In this document: positions 9,027 through 18,619 of the stretch, one piece after another | How positions within the stretch are numbered: the stretch's first letter is position 1 | Layout: each line of letters begins with the position of its first letter | Assembly (NCBI GenBank): GCA_017467205.1 | Contig: JAFTSQ010000012.1 | Coordinates: 62,001 to 126,000 of the forward strand | Direction: 5' to 3' | Length of the DNA stretch: 64,000 bases | DNA from: Clostridia bacterium | GTDB taxonomy: Bacteria; Bacillota_A; Clostridia; Oscillospirales; CAG-272 | Made by a program: the position numbers and the translations under genes | Notes under the pieces: generated by a model | What the model was told of the DNA's origin: nothing | Databases searched by the model: none | The model's input: only the letters and a program-made list of their open reading frames with translations

Positions 9027-10385
9027 ATGCTTAATACGAACGACATTCTTGAAACTATAAAAATGATACGCGAGGAAAACCTCGATATCAGAACCGTAAC
9101 TATGGGTATATCCCTCTTCGACTGCATATCGGACGACCCGGCAAGGCTTGAAGAGAAGATATACGATAAGATAACCACCTCCGCTAAAAGACTCGTGTCG
9201 GTGGCCGAGGAGCTTGAGAAGACCTACGGTATTCCGATAGTAAATAAGAGAATATCCGTAACCCCGATATCCCTCGTCGGCTCGGGGCTCTCGCCCGAGG
9301 GCTTCGTCCGCTTGGCGAAGGTGCTCGACCGTGCGGCAAGCACGCTCGGCGTAAACTTCATAGGCGGCTATTCCGCGCTCGTTCAGAAGGGAGAAACGAA
9401 GGGCGCTGCGAGCCTTATTGAGTCTATTCCCGAGGCTCTTGCATCGACCGAGCGCGTCTGCTCGTCCGTAAACGTCGCCTCGACCAAGGCGGGCATCAAT
9501 ATGGACGCGGTGGCAAAGATGGGTCGGATAATCAAGAGCGCGGCGGAGCTTACCGCAAACCGCGGCTCTATCGGCTGCGCAAAGCTCGTGGTGTTCGCGA
9601 ATATGCCGGAGGACAATCCCTTTATGGCGGGTGCTGCGCACGGCATTGGCGAGGCTGACACGGTAATAAACGTCGGCGTCAGCGGACCCGGTGTTGTTGC
9701 TGCGGCTATTAAAGAGGTGGGGGCGTGTGACTTTTCGCTCCTTGCCGAAACGGTTAAGAAGATTGCCTTTAAGATAACGCGCGTAGGTCAGCTGATAGCT
9801 TCGGAGGCGTCGAGGCGGCTTGGCGTTCCTTACGGAATAGTCGACCTCTCCTTAGCTCCCACACCTGCGGCGGGTGACTCGGTTGCCGAGATACTTGAGA
9901 ATATGGGACTTTCGATGACGGGTATGCACGGCACGACGGCGGCGCTCGCGCTCCTCAACGACGCAGTAAAGAAGGGTGGCGTTATGGCTTCGGGTCACGT
10001 TGGCGGTCTTTCGGGCGCGTTTATCCCCGTATCCGAGGACAGAGGAATGATTGCCGCAGCCGAATGCGGAATGCTCTCTATCGAAAAGCTTGAGGCAATG
10101 ACTGCGGTCTGCTCGGTCGGTCTTGATATGATAGCCGTTCCCGGTGACACTACGGCGGCAACCCTTTCGGGAATTATAGCCGACGAGATTTCGATAGGTG
10201 TTATTAACAACAAGACCACGGCGGTCAGAGTTATACCCGTTGTCGGTAAGGGCGAGGGCGAGTTCGTTGAGTTCGGCGGGCTTCTCGGCTATGCGCCGAT
10301 AATGAAGCTTCGCGGCGGCTCTTGTGAGGAGTTTATCAGCCGAGGCGGCAGAATACCCGCGCCTATACATTCGCTTCGAAACTGA
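9027..10385 (+). CDS. UPF0210 (DUF711/PFL) family protein
   Basis: A 452-residue soluble protein of the UPF0210/DUF711 family. Recognisable features are the N-terminal [14 protein letters not shown], the glycine-rich block [12 protein letters not shown] near residue 215, and a C-terminal [17 protein letters not shown]. The family is structurally related to glycyl-radical/PFL-like folds, but no reaction is established. It shares a transcript with the ACT protein upstream. A terminator follows at 10,428. Confidence 0.85.
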   Translation: MLNTNDILETIKMIREENLDIRTVTMGISLFDCISDDPARLEEKIYDKITTSAKRLVSVAEELEKTYGIPIVNKRISVTPISLVGSGLSPEGFVRLAKVLDRAASTLGVNFIGGYSALVQKGETKGAASLIESIPEALASTERVCSSVNVASTKAGINMDAVAKMGRIIKSAAELTANRGSIGCAKLVVFANMPEDNPFMAGAAHGIGEADTVINVGVSGPGVVAAAIKEVGACDFSLLAETVKKIAFKITRVGQLIASEASRRLGVPYGIVDLSLAPTPAAGDSVAEILENMGLSMTGMHGTTAALALLNDAVKKGGVMASGHVGGLSGAFIPVSEDRGMIAAAECGMLSIEKLEAMTAVCSVGLDMIAVPGDTTAATLSGIIADEISIGVINNKTTAVRVIPVVGKGEGEFVEFGGLLGYAPIMKLRGGSCEEFISRGGRIPAPIHSLRN

Positions 10386-10427
10386 CGGCAAATTATGCAA
10401 TAAAATATCGCAATAACCGATAGAAAA

Positions 10428-10476
10428 TACGGCGGTGCGACCTCGTTTGAGGCTCGCGCCGCCGTATCCTTTTCTT
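10428..10476 (+). terminator. Intrinsic terminator after UPF0210
   Basis: A long G+C-rich stem begins TACGGCGGTGCGA at 10,428 and closes with TCGCGCCGCCGTA at 10,466, then TCCTTTTCTT. Confidence 0.75.
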
Positions 10477-10593
10477 CTTACGAAAAGACCGTTTTTCCGA
10501 CAGACAAGAGCCGACACCTTTCGTGACGCTTTTGCGGTAGAATAAAGCAAAAACGCCGCACGGGCTCGACTTTTGCGGCATTCGGAGGTTGAA

Positions 10594-13008
10594 ATGGATA
10601 CTGAAAAGCTTGGAATCCGTCAAAAAAAGAACAGACGAGGGGAAGCCGGATTTTTTGCAAGAGAGCTTGCAAAGCGCACGTCTGACAGGTCGGCGCTCCT
10701 CGCCGACCTTCTCACATTTCTCGTAGCGCTCGTCTTTGCAAGAACGCATATTCTTTTCGGGGCGTACCCCTTGGGCGCTGCGTTCGTTGCTGTGCTCCCC
10801 GTACGCGTTTGGGCGGCGCTTGTCGGTGCGGTGATAGGCTCGCTCACCCTAGGCAGTCGCGGTGTGATATACGCCGTCACTGCGGTGATAGTCGTTCTTT
10901 TGCGAGTGATAATATCCGGAACGGACAGGCATAAGGACGGCTCGCGGCGGCAGATTTTCTCGGAGAATATTCTTCTTCGAATGTCCTCGACGGTCCTCGG
11001 CGGCTTCATAGCGGCGGTCTACGAGGTACTCCTTTCGGGCTTCCAGCTGAAAAGCGTGCTCTTCGGCGTGGCGTGCGTGGTGCTTCCGCCTATGCTCGTC
11101 TTCACCTTCTGTGGTCTTTTCGATTCGGGAATACGCCTTGAGGATTTCTTCAGCGGAAGGCGAAATATCTTCGCGCTTTCGGGGAAACGCTCGCGTGAGA
11201 GATACAATATAATCTTCTTTCAGTGCTCGGCTCTTCTTTTTTGCTTCTTCCTCTCGCTCTCGCTTGCCGAGTATTCGTTGTTCGGGATATCGGCGGCGTA
11301 CCTTTTCGCCTCCTTTGCAACCCTCTTTGCCGCCAAGCGCTTCGGTCCTCTGCGCGCAATGGCGGTAGGCTTTGCGGCAACCTTCGGGCTCTCGGGGCTT
11401 TATTCGGTCGCCTTTGCGCTTGCAGGACTTGCCGCAGGTGCGCTTTTCTCACTCGGAGTCTGGTTTGCGCTCGTCGGTGCTGCCGCGCTCATAAGCGCGT
11501 GGTGCGCTTACACGGGTGGGCTCGTCGGCTTACTTGAAACCCTGCCCGAATACATAATAGCCGCAGTGGTCGGTCTGCCTTTTTACAGTCGTCTCTTTTC
11601 CGAATCGGGCGAGGAGGAGATAGTAGAAAACGAGCGGCTTGCGGCGGATATGGTCGGAACTATGACTCTTGCCTACCGCAACCGTCAAAACGAGTCGCTC
11701 GACTCTCTTGAGGAGTCGATATCCGCAATCTCTCCGCTCGTCAGGCGGCTCGGAGAGGCGGACGCAAGACCGACGAGGGAGGAGTATCGCGACCTGTTTA
11801 TAGATTGCACGGACAAGTTCTGCAAGACCTGCGAGGGCTATCGCGGATGCGTGACGAGCGGCGGCGCAAGATACCTCGAGCGAGCTGACGAGATAGCCGA
11901 GAAGCTTTGGCGTGGAGAGCGCATAAAGCCCGAAGAACTCGGCACGCCCCACCACCTCTGCCGCGACCTTGAGCACGTGGCGGACGGTGTAAATCACGCG
12001 GCTGCGCTTCTCGAGGAGGAGAAATTCAAGGCGAGAAAGCTGAATTTTGCCGCAGAGGATTTTGAGCTGATAGCCAAAATGATAAACGAGGCTCGCGTAT
12101 ACGACCGCAAGGAGCGCGCGCTCGACGAGGAGCTTAGTGAGCGGCTCTCGGAGGTCTTCTGTGAGGGCGGCTTCCCCGACGGAGTTATTCGTGCCTTTGG
12201 CGAGCGGCGTAAGTATTTTATAGCGGCGGGCGAGGATAAGGACGGCAAAAAAATAACCGCGCCCGAATTGAAGCGCGAGATAGAGAGATGCGCGGGCGTA
12301 AAGCTCGGTACACCGGAGTATTTCAGAAAGGGAAGTATGGTGCTCTTCGAGTGCTCTGCCGCGCCGGCGTATAAGGTGGACTGCGCGTTTGCGGGGCTTT
12401 CGCGCTCGGACGGCGAGGTGTCGGGCGATACGGCGCGCTCGTTTGAAACAAAGGACGGACGGCACTATGCGCTGATATCCGACGGAATGGGCTCGGGCGA
12501 GCTTGCAAAGGAAACCTCGACCTTCGTTGCTGACTTCCTTGAGCGTGTTTTGAATACGGGTATATCGCACAACACTGCGATGTATATGCTCAATCATATA
12601 ATAAGGCGCAGAACCTCGGAGTGCTCGGCGACGGTCGACCTCTTTGAGATGGACCTCGTGGGAAACGAGGCGGTGTTCGTAAAGAGCGGCGCAGCACCGT
12701 CCTATATCAAGCGCCACGACTCTATATTCAGAGTCCGCTCGCAGACCGCACCTCTCGGACTTATAAAGACGGTCGACGCAGAGAAAATACGGGTCGAGGT
12801 CAGGGCAGAGGACTACGTCATAATGTTCTCGGACGGAATAAGCCAAACGCCCGAGGACGCTCCTTGGCTGCTTGAGCTCCTTGCAAAAGAGCCGAAGCGC
12901 AATCTTGCCGAGTACGCCGACTATATTCTCGCGGAGGCGGCAAGCCGCAACAGTCGGCGCGACGATATGAGCGTTATGGTAATGAAGATATCCGCAAGAG
13001 CCGATTAG
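10594..13008 (+). CDS. spoIIE: SpoIIE, stage II sporulation serine phosphatase
   Basis: An 804-residue membrane phosphatase (B. subtilis SpoIIE has 827). About ten transmembrane helices fill residues 40-340. A cytosolic linker with CxxC-type cysteines (FCKTCEGYRGC, near 410) follows, then the PP2C/SpoIIE phosphatase domain with LISDGMGSGELAKE (DGMGSG at about 630-635) and FSDGISQ near 745 as metal-binding aspartates. SpoIIE dephosphorylates SpoIIAA to release sigma-F in the forespore. The ATG at 10,594 has GGAGG five bases upstream; a TTG seven codons earlier is less likely. It overlaps the convergent glycosyl-phosphate transferase by four bases. Confidence 0.93.
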   Translation: MDTEKLGIRQKKNRRGEAGFFARELAKRTSDRSALLADLLTFLVALVFARTHILFGAYPLGAAFVAVLPVRVWAALVGAVIGSLTLGSRGVIYAVTAVIVVLLRVIISGTDRHKDGSRRQIFSENILLRMSSTVLGGFIAAVYEVLLSGFQLKSVLFGVACVVLPPMLVFTFCGLFDSGIRLEDFFSGRRNIFALSGKRSRERYNIIFFQCSALLFCFFLSLSLAEYSLFGISAAYLFASFATLFAAKRFGPLRAMAVGFAATFGLSGLYSVAFALAGLAAGALFSLGVWFALVGAAALISAWCAYTGGLVGLLETLPEYIIAAVVGLPFYSRLFSESGEEEIVENERLAADMVGTMTLAYRNRQNESLDSLEESISAISPLVRRLGEADARPTREEYRDLFIDCTDKFCKTCEGYRGCVTSGGARYLERADEIAEKLWRGERIKPEELGTPHHLCRDLEHVADGVNHAAALLEEEKFKARKLNFAAEDFELIAKMINEARVYDRKERALDEELSERLSEVFCEGGFPDGVIRAFGERRKYFIAAGEDKDGKKITAPELKREIERCAGVKLGTPEYFRKGSMVLFECSAAPAYKVDCAFAGLSRSDGEVSGDTARSFETKDGRHYALISDGMGSGELAKETSTFVADFLERVLNTGISHNTAMYMLNHIIRRRTSECSATVDLFEMDLVGNEAVFVKSGAAPSYIKRHDSIFRVRSQTAPLGLIKTVDAEKIRVEVRAEDYVIMFSDGISQTPEDAPWLLELLAKEPKRNLAEYADYILAEAASRNSRRDDMSVMVMKISARAD

Positions 13009-13919
13009 GTCAAAACCGTAATGACGAGCCCTGCCAGAGCGAAGAGCACGGCGGCGAAGAGAAGCAGGCGGACGGCGGTGGGATGTGACACCCCGTGCGA
13101 AATTAAAAGGTGGTGAACATGCCCCTTGTCAGCGCGGAACGGGCTGGTTTTTCTGAGTATTCTGCGCAGGGTGGAAAACCACACGTCAAGGATGGGAATG
13201 AATATGAAAAGCGCGGTTTCACCGGCGAGCGCGCTCTCGGACATATGGATGCCGAGGGTGGCTATCGCAAATCCGAGGAACTGCGAGCCGCAGTCACCCA
13301 TAAAGGTTTTTGCGTGATAGCGGTTGTGCGGCAAAAATCCCGTAAGCGTGAGCGCGAGGATGAGCGCGATAAGCGCCGCACCGCCCTTGCCCTCGTAAAA
13401 GCCGAATACCGAAAGCGCAAAGAGCGCTATGGTGGCAAGACCTGCGGCAAGCCCGTCGAGTCCGTCGGAAAAGTTGACGGCATTGATGAGAAAAACTATC
13501 CTGACGAGCGAGAAAAGATAGGCAAGCCTCGGCGCGAGCGGTATTGAAATCAAGGAAAAGAGCTCAAGGGTGCTCGGCGGCTCGATAAAGGAAAGAGCCA
13601 CCGCCGCCGCGGCAAATTGGAGCGCGAGCTTCAGGTGAGCGGGGAGTGTGTAGGTATCGTCGGCAACTCCCGCGGCAACGACGACAGCGCCGCCCGCAAG
13701 AAGCGCGGCGGCGATTCCGTCGGGAGAAAAGAGAAGGGATGTGGCAAGAAAGAAAACCGAAAAGAAGGATAGCCCGCCAAGGCGCGGAGTATCCTTTAGG
13801 TGAATTTTTCTTCTGTCACCCGCTCGGTCCACAGCGCCCGTAAAGCGCGCAAGGCGCTCGGTTGCCGGCACGGCAAGGTAGGTCAGAATTGGCGAAAGTA
13901 CAAGAATAACAGACTTCAT
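13005..13919 (-). CDS. MraY/WecA/TagO-family polyprenyl-phosphate sugar-phosphate transferase
   Basis: A 304-residue integral membrane enzyme with about ten helices. Family motifs are complete: RKIHLKDTPRLGG near residue 38, DDTYTLPA, NAVNFSDGLDGLAAG, FMGDCGSQFLG and KGHVHHLL near the C-terminus (the HxHH loop). It transfers a sugar-1-phosphate from a UDP-sugar to undecaprenyl phosphate and so starts wall polymer or surface glycan synthesis. The HVHHLL form suggests WecA/TagO (GlcNAc-1-P) rather than MraY. The start codon has no recognisable ribosome-binding site and lies seven bases after a terminator-like hairpin. Confidence 0.88.
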   Translation of the reverse strand: MKSVILVLSPILTYLAVPATERLARFTGAVDRAGDRRKIHLKDTPRLGGLSFFSVFFLATSLLFSPDGIAAALLAGGAVVVAAGVADDTYTLPAHLKLALQFAAAAVALSFIEPPSTLELFSLISIPLAPRLAYLFSLVRIVFLINAVNFSDGLDGLAAGLATIALFALSVFGFYEGKGGAALIALILALTLTGFLPHNRYHAKTFMGDCGSQFLGFAIATLGIHMSESALAGETALFIFIPILDVWFSTLRRILRKTSPFRADKGHVHHLLISHGVSHPTAVRLLLFAAVLFALAGLVITVLT

Positions 13920-13925
13920 AAAAAT

Positions 13926-13976
13926 AAAAAGAGCAAAAGTCGCACCCCTTGGGGCGTGTCACCTTTTGCTCTTTTT
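13926..13976 (-). terminator. Intrinsic terminator after trpS
   Basis: A 14-bp stem (AAAAAGAGCAAAAG 13,926-13,939 with its complement 13,963-13,976) encloses a second CACCCC/GGGG stem, with A- and T-runs on both sides. It separates trpS from the downstream minus-strand gene and abuts that gene's start codon. Confidence 0.8.
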
Positions 13977-14006
13977 CTCCATATATGTTTGTAAACAATT
14001 ATTTAC

Positions 14007-14999
14007 TTAATTCACAAATCCTATCTTGCGTCTTACCTTGGACATCGTGCGGCGGGCGTGGTAGGCTGCGTCGGCAGCGCCGCGCTTCATAACCTCTTCA
14101 AGATACGCCTTGTCGGCAATAAGGCGGGCAAAATTCTCTCTTACGGGAGCGAGCCCGTCGGCGCACGCCTCGGCAACTGCGAGCTTGAAATCTCCGTAGC
14201 CGCGACCGTCAAACTCGCGCTCTATCTCCTCGTAGCTCTTGCCGCTGAATGCGCGGTAGATGGTCATAAGATTGGATATACCCGGCTTTTCGGGCGCGTA
14301 TTTGACTGCCGCCTCGGAGTCGGTCACCGCTCTTTTGAACTTGCGGAGAATATCGTCCTTCGAGTCAAGAATGTAGACGACTGCGTTCTGGTCGGGGTCG
14401 GACTTTGACATCTTCGCCGTCGGGTCGCCGAGCGACATTATCTTCATCGTGTCGGTAGCAATGTAGGGTTTGGGAACGACGAACGTATCACCGTACGCCT
14501 GGTTGAAGCGCTCTGCAACGTTTCGCGCAAGCTCAAGGTGTTGCTTCTGGTCAACGCCGACGGGAACGACGCTTGTCTGATAAAGAAGAATGTCCGCCGC
14601 CATAAGAGCGGGGTAGGTGAATAACCCTGCGTTTATATTCTGCGCGTTTTTCGCACTTTTATCCTTAAATTGCGTCATTCTCGAAAGCTCGCCGAACATA
14701 GTGTAGCAATCGAGAATCCAGCCGAGCTCTGCGTGAGCGGGGACGTGGGACTGAACGAAGAGGGTATTCTTCTCCTCGTCGAGCCCGCAAGCCATATAGA
14801 GCGCGAGCGTTTCGTAGGTTCTTCTTCTGAGCTCTGCGGGGACTTGGCGAACGGTTATTGCGTGCAGGTCGACGACACAGTAGAAGGTCTTATACTCCTC
14901 AGAGAAGCGAGAGAAGTTCTTGATTGCACCAAGATAATTTCCTATCGTGAGGTTTCCCGAGGGCTGAACGCCCGAGAACACCACTTTCTTGTCTTGCAT
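14007..14999 (-). CDS. trpS: Tryptophanyl-tRNA synthetase
   Basis: A 330-residue class I aminoacyl-tRNA synthetase that charges tRNA-Trp. VVFSGVQPSGNLTIGNYLGA holds the HIGH-equivalent TIGN near residue 18-21, and AKMSKSDPD holds the KMSKS loop near 200. Other family features are VDLHAIT and the long helical tail ending MSKVRRKIGFVN. Length is typical. It is transcribed alone from a consensus promoter at 15,075-15,104, with a leader of about 70 nt that is too short for a T-box. Confidence 0.96.
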   Translation of the reverse strand: MQDKKVVFSGVQPSGNLTIGNYLGAIKNFSRFSEEYKTFYCVVDLHAITVRQVPAELRRRTYETLALYMACGLDEEKNTLFVQSHVPAHAELGWILDCYTMFGELSRMTQFKDKSAKNAQNINAGLFTYPALMAADILLYQTSVVPVGVDQKQHLELARNVAERFNQAYGDTFVVPKPYIATDTMKIMSLGDPTAKMSKSDPDQNAVVYILDSKDDILRKFKRAVTDSEAAVKYAPEKPGISNLMTIYRAFSGKSYEEIEREFDGRGYGDFKLAVAEACADGLAPVRENFARLIADKAYLEEVMKRGAADAAYHARRTMSKVRRKIGFVN

Positions 15000-15038
15000 T
15001 TTTTATACCTGACTTTCCATCAAAATTCCATAAAAGTT

Positions 15039-15057
15039 GAAAAACGCCGTGCGGCGT
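15039..15057 (-). promoter_or_regulatory. Small hairpin plus U-run in the trpS leader
   Basis: On the minus strand ACGCC-GCAC-GGCGT is followed directly by TTTTTC. The stem is only five base pairs, but its position between promoter and start codon suggests an attenuator or a leftover terminator. Confidence 0.4.
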
Positions 15058-15074
15058 GTGAATTTATCGAATTG

Positions 15075-15104
15075 ATTATACACCCCCTCGCCCCCGTTTG
15101 TCAA
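15075..15104 (-). promoter_or_regulatory. Consensus sigma-A promoter for trpS
   Basis: Minus-strand TTGACA (15,104-15,099), an 18-bp spacer and TATAAT (15,080-15,075). Both hexamers are perfect. Confidence 0.88.
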
Positions 15105-15199
15105 GTGTGACCGAAAGATTAGTTTTTTGTCGATGAAGGGTGAATTTTGTGTGAATATATATTATTTTCGCGTTTGTTAATACTTTATTTACAATTATG

Positions 15200-15208
15200 T
15201 GCTATACT
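15200..15208 (+). promoter_or_regulatory. Extended -10 element upstream of the ABC operon
   Basis: TGCTATACT at 15,200-15,208 fits an extended -10 (TGnTATAAT-like). No good -35 lies at the right distance. The rest of 15,105-15,304 holds a small CCGCG/CGCGG hairpin and, just before the first gene, short CGGC/GCCG pairings. I see no gene there. Confidence 0.45.
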
Positions 15209-15304
15209 CAATCTTACCGCGTTAATTAAATAGCGCGGATGAAGCGTTAGTAAAAATGTGATATAAAACCGAAAGGAAATCGGCATCAGCCGACAAAACG
15301 AACG

Positions 15305-16276
15305 ATGATAAGAGTAGAAAATCTTGTTAAGCGATACGGCTCAAACTATGCTCTGAACGACGTCAGCTTTGAGATTGGCGCGGGCGAAATAGTTGGTCTT
15401 CTCGGCCCTAACGGCGCGGGAAAGAGCACCACTATGAACATTCTCACAGGGTACCTCTCCTCCACCTCCGGCGCGGCGTACATAAACGGAGTTAACATTC
15501 TTGAAGATCCAATCGAGGCAAAGAAATTCATAGGATTTTTGCCCGAGCAGCCGCCGGTATATCCGGATATGACGGTTATCGAGTACCTGAATTTCGTCTA
15601 CGACCTCAAGGCGTGCGGGATGGATCGCGACTCGCACATCTCCAAGATAATGAATACCGTCCGCATAAGCGAGGTTTCGGACAGACTTATAAAGAATCTT
15701 TCCAAGGGTTACAAGCAGAGAGTCGGCATAGCGCAGGCTCTTATCGGCGACCCGAAGGTCATTATCTTCGACGAGCCGACAGTCGGCCTTGACCCCAAGC
15801 AGATACTCGAGGTGAGAAACCTTATCCGCTCGCTTGGCAGGGAGCACACGGTGATTTTGTCCACCCATATTCTTGCCGAGGTACAGGCGGTCTGCGAGCG
15901 CGTTATAATCATCAACCGCGGTAAGATAATCGCAAACGAGAGAACCGAGGATATTACCAAGACGATAAACGAGGGCTTTGCCTATCGCGTCAAGGTGGTC
16001 GGCCCTCAAAGAGATGTGCTTGCGGCAATCCGCAAGATACGCGGCGTTAAATTCGCGGACGCGACGGGCGAGCGCGAGCTCGACTCGTACGCTTATCTTA
16101 TCGAGAGCGAGCGCGGTGTTGATATAAGGAAGCCGCTCTTCGCCCTCTGCGCCCAGAACAACTGGCCGATTCTCGGTCTTGCTCCCTCGGGAACAGACCT
16201 TGAATCCATATTCATCAAGCTCGTCGAGAATTCCGACGGCGTAAGCTCAAAAGCCAAGACGGGCCGCTCAAGATAA
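15305..16276 (+). CDS. ABC transporter ATP-binding protein, GldA-like
   Basis: A 323-residue ATPase. Walker A GPNGAGKST is at 34-42, the Q-loop region EQPPVYPDM follows residue 80, the signature LSKGYKQR is at 132-139, Walker B VIIFDEP at 152-158 and the H-loop STHIL near 190. A ~100-residue C-terminal extension (YRVKVVGPQ...) is typical of ABC-2 exporters with a GldA/CcmA-type ATPase. It is the first of five tightly spaced genes and should energise the permease encoded next. The start codon lacks a strong nearby ribosome-binding site; AAAGGA lies about 27 bases upstream. Confidence 0.9.
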   Translation: MIRVENLVKRYGSNYALNDVSFEIGAGEIVGLLGPNGAGKSTTMNILTGYLSSTSGAAYINGVNILEDPIEAKKFIGFLPEQPPVYPDMTVIEYLNFVYDLKACGMDRDSHISKIMNTVRISEVSDRLIKNLSKGYKQRVGIAQALIGDPKVIIFDEPTVGLDPKQILEVRNLIRSLGREHTVILSTHILAEVQAVCERVIIINRGKIIANERTEDITKTINEGFAYRVKVVGPQRDVLAAIRKIRGVKFADATGERELDSYAYLIESERGVDIRKPLFALCAQNNWPILGLAPSGTDLESIFIKLVENSDGVSSKAKTGRSR

Positions 16277-16300
16277 CGGCGACAGATAAGGAGAAAACAA

Positions 16301-17008
16301 ATGCTTGCTATTTACAAAAGAGAAATGCGCTCCTATTTCACGAGCGTTATAGGTTACGTCTTCCTCGTGCTCTTCCTTGCGGTTGCGGGAGTCGTCTTCT
16401 GCTTCACGACCCTTTATTCGATGTCGAGCGAGGTGACGAGCTACTTCACCTTTATGCTTATCTTCTGCGCTGTCGCCCTCCCGCTTCTGACTATGAAGTC
16501 CTTCAGCGAGGAGAGAAAGGCGAGAACCGAGCAGCTGATACTCACAGCACCCGTATCCATCACGGCTATGGTGCTCGGAAAATTCCTTGCCGCAGTTACG
16601 GTCTTCTTCGGCGCGGCTGTCTTCAGCTCCTTCTATTTCTTCCTTCTTGCGCCCTACGCATCGCTTAAGGTGGCGCTCCTCTTCGGCAATATGGTCGCCC
16701 TTCTTCTTGTCGGCGTGACCTTTATCTCGATAGGACTTTTCGTTTCGAGCCTGACCGAAAACCAGCTTACCGCCGCGATAGGCACGATTGCAATAATCCT
16801 TGCCTTCCTCGGCATCAGCCTCGTAAACAGCCTTCTGCCCTCGGCATATTGGCTCAGATACGTCTTCAATTGCCTCTCGCTGTTCACAAGATTCCAAAGC
16901 TTCACCAGCGGAGTATTCGACCTTTCCTCGCTTATCTACTATCTTTCGGTAAGTGCGATATTCATTTACCTCACGGTCAGAGTTTATGACCGCCGCAGAT
17001 ATAACTGA
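16301..17008 (+). CDS. ABC-2 type permease, GldF-like
   Basis: A 235-residue integral membrane protein with about six helices. The N-terminus MLAIYKREMRSYFTSVIGYVFL is typical of the GldF/ABC-2 family: an amphipathic start, then helix 1. A loop KSFSEERKARTEQLILTAPVS after helix 2 matches the coupling-helix region of GldF. The ATG follows AAGGAGA. It lies 24 bases after the ATPase and 12 before the first GldG-like gene, so it is the membrane channel of this ABC system. Confidence 0.88.
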   Translation: MLAIYKREMRSYFTSVIGYVFLVLFLAVAGVVFCFTTLYSMSSEVTSYFTFMLIFCAVALPLLTMKSFSEERKARTEQLILTAPVSITAMVLGKFLAAVTVFFGAAVFSSFYFFLLAPYASLKVALLFGNMVALLLVGVTFISIGLFVSSLTENQLTAAIGTIAIILAFLGISLVNSLLPSAYWLRYVFNCLSLFTRFQSFTSGVFDLSSLIYYLSVSAIFIYLTVRVYDRRRYN

Positions 17009-17020
17009 CGAGGTGGCGGA

Positions 17021-18586
17021 ATGAACGGTTTTTCAAATAAGCTGAAGGGCCTCTTTGCGACCGAAGGTGCTTTTCGGACGGCTATGACGGCGCTGATAAT
17101 CGCGCTTGCCGTGGTGCTGAACCTGCTTATATACCTTCTCACTACGACACTCGGGCTCTATTTCTATACGATTGAGCAGGTCGACCTCACCATATCCGGC
17201 TCGACCGACGCGCTTTTTGCCTCGGCTATCGAGGACGAGAGGCGAGTATCTATCCTGTTCTGCCAGTCGCGTGATGAGGTTTTGGCAAACGGCAACGGCG
17301 CGTACGTTCTCAGTACCGCAGAGCAGTATGCCGAAAGATATCCCGACCTTATCAGTCTTGAATTCATCAACATAATAACCAAAAGAGATTCCAAGGGCAA
17401 CCGCGTTGACCTTAATAAATACACCACCGATATAAACGGCAACGAAACCCCCATCTATTCGACCTCGGTGATATTCGCATCCGAGGGCGGCAGTCACATA
17501 GTGCTCAACGACGACTATACCTCCGACGGCTACGCCCCCTTCTTCACCCTCGTTCCGAGCTCCTCCGGCTTTACGGCGACCTCGTATAACGGCGAGGAGG
17601 TCATTGCCGCTATGGTATGCTACGCTCTTACGCCTGCGGCGGAGCACGAGGTGGTATACTTCACGCAGTATCACGGTGAGAGCGCCGACCCCGCGCTTTA
17701 CACGATTCTTACCTGTGCGGGCTACACCACCGAAATGATAGACCTTCGCTCCACCGATATACCGAAGAATGCGGCAATGGTCTACATCTCCGCGCCCGTA
17801 AAGGACTTTGAGCGCGCAGCGGAGGGTAGCGGAATCGTTACCGAGATAGAGCGCCTTGAGGAATATATGGCGCGCGGCGGAGTCGTTTTCGCGGCTATTG
17901 ACCCCTATTCCGTCAGCAAGCTCCCCGTGCTTACGAACTTCCTTAAGGAGCAGGGAATAACCGTTGCCACCACGGAGGATACCGAGGGCAAGGTGCTTCC
18001 CGCGCTTGTAAGAGAATCCGGCTCTGCAATAACCGCCGACGGCTTTACTCTCGTTGCCGAATACGCACAGAGTGACGCGGCAGAGAGCATATACGGCAGA
18101 ATATCCGACTTTGGCGGACGCGTTATTATCAAGTCGGTTGCCGCGCTCACGCTTGATGCGGGCAGTAATGCCCAGCCCATACTCAAGTCCTCCGGTGGCT
18201 CGGTGCTCCAGTCGGGCGGCAAAACCGTCAACTCCGACGGCGGCTACTGCATTGCGGCGACCTCTACCGTCGAGAACGAGCCTTCCGAGAGCAATGCGGA
18301 CGGCAAGGACGGCAAGCTCTTCGTCGTGCCCAGCATATATCTTACGGCGGCAGACGCTCTTATTGCCAACGGCTACTCCAACAAGGACTTCGTTTATTCG
18401 GTCTTTGAGGAGATAGCAGCTACGAAGAATATTCCTTACAACTGCAATACAGTTGTATACGATACTCAAACACTTGAAAATCTCTCTATGGGAACGGCAA
18501 GGCTTTATACCGCGCTCATTATGGCAATCCCCGCGGCTATTGCGGTGGTCGGCGCTGTCGTTATCATAAAGAGAAAGAACCGTTGA
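17021..18586 (+). CDS. GldG-like membrane-anchored extracytoplasmic protein (first copy)
   Basis: A 521-residue protein with one N-terminal transmembrane helix (about 18-42), a large extracytoplasmic domain and a C-terminal helix (about 490-512, ending IKRKNR). The domain resembles GldG/IFT52-like proteins: the segment EHEVVYFTQYHGESADPALYT followed by IERLEEYMARGGVVFAAIDP is the characteristic region predicting a missing-element-of-a-puzzle Rossmann-like fold. GldG works with GldA and GldF in Bacteroidetes gliding and secretion. In Clostridia the substrate is unknown. Ribosome-binding site GAGGTGGCGGA. Confidence 0.78.
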   Translation: MNGFSNKLKGLFATEGAFRTAMTALIIALAVVLNLLIYLLTTTLGLYFYTIEQVDLTISGSTDALFASAIEDERRVSILFCQSRDEVLANGNGAYVLSTAEQYAERYPDLISLEFINIITKRDSKGNRVDLNKYTTDINGNETPIYSTSVIFASEGGSHIVLNDDYTSDGYAPFFTLVPSSSGFTATSYNGEEVIAAMVCYALTPAAEHEVVYFTQYHGESADPALYTILTCAGYTTEMIDLRSTDIPKNAAMVYISAPVKDFERAAEGSGIVTEIERLEEYMARGGVVFAAIDPYSVSKLPVLTNFLKEQGITVATTEDTEGKVLPALVRESGSAITADGFTLVAEYAQSDAAESIYGRISDFGGRVIIKSVAALTLDAGSNAQPILKSSGGSVLQSGGKTVNSDGGYCIAATSTVENEPSESNADGKDGKLFVVPSIYLTAADALIANGYSNKDFVYSVFEEIAATKNIPYNCNTVVYDTQTLENLSMGTARLYTALIMAIPAAIAVVGAVVIIKRKNR

Positions 18587-18619
18587 CGGTCAGAAAAAAG
18601 AAAGGAACACGCAAAAGGA

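Noticed and set aside
11530..12846. 438-residue minus-strand frame opposite spoIIE
   Set aside because: Shadow of the SpoIIE phosphatase half, which has intact catalytic motifs.
15000..15304. T-box riboswitch upstream of trpS
   Set aside because: The promoter leaves only ~70 nt of leader, and no T-box core sequence is visible.
17033..18469. 478-residue minus-strand frame opposite the first GldG-like gene
   Set aside because: Low-complexity Arg/Gly/Val-rich translation with no motif; the plus frame has membrane helices and operon context.
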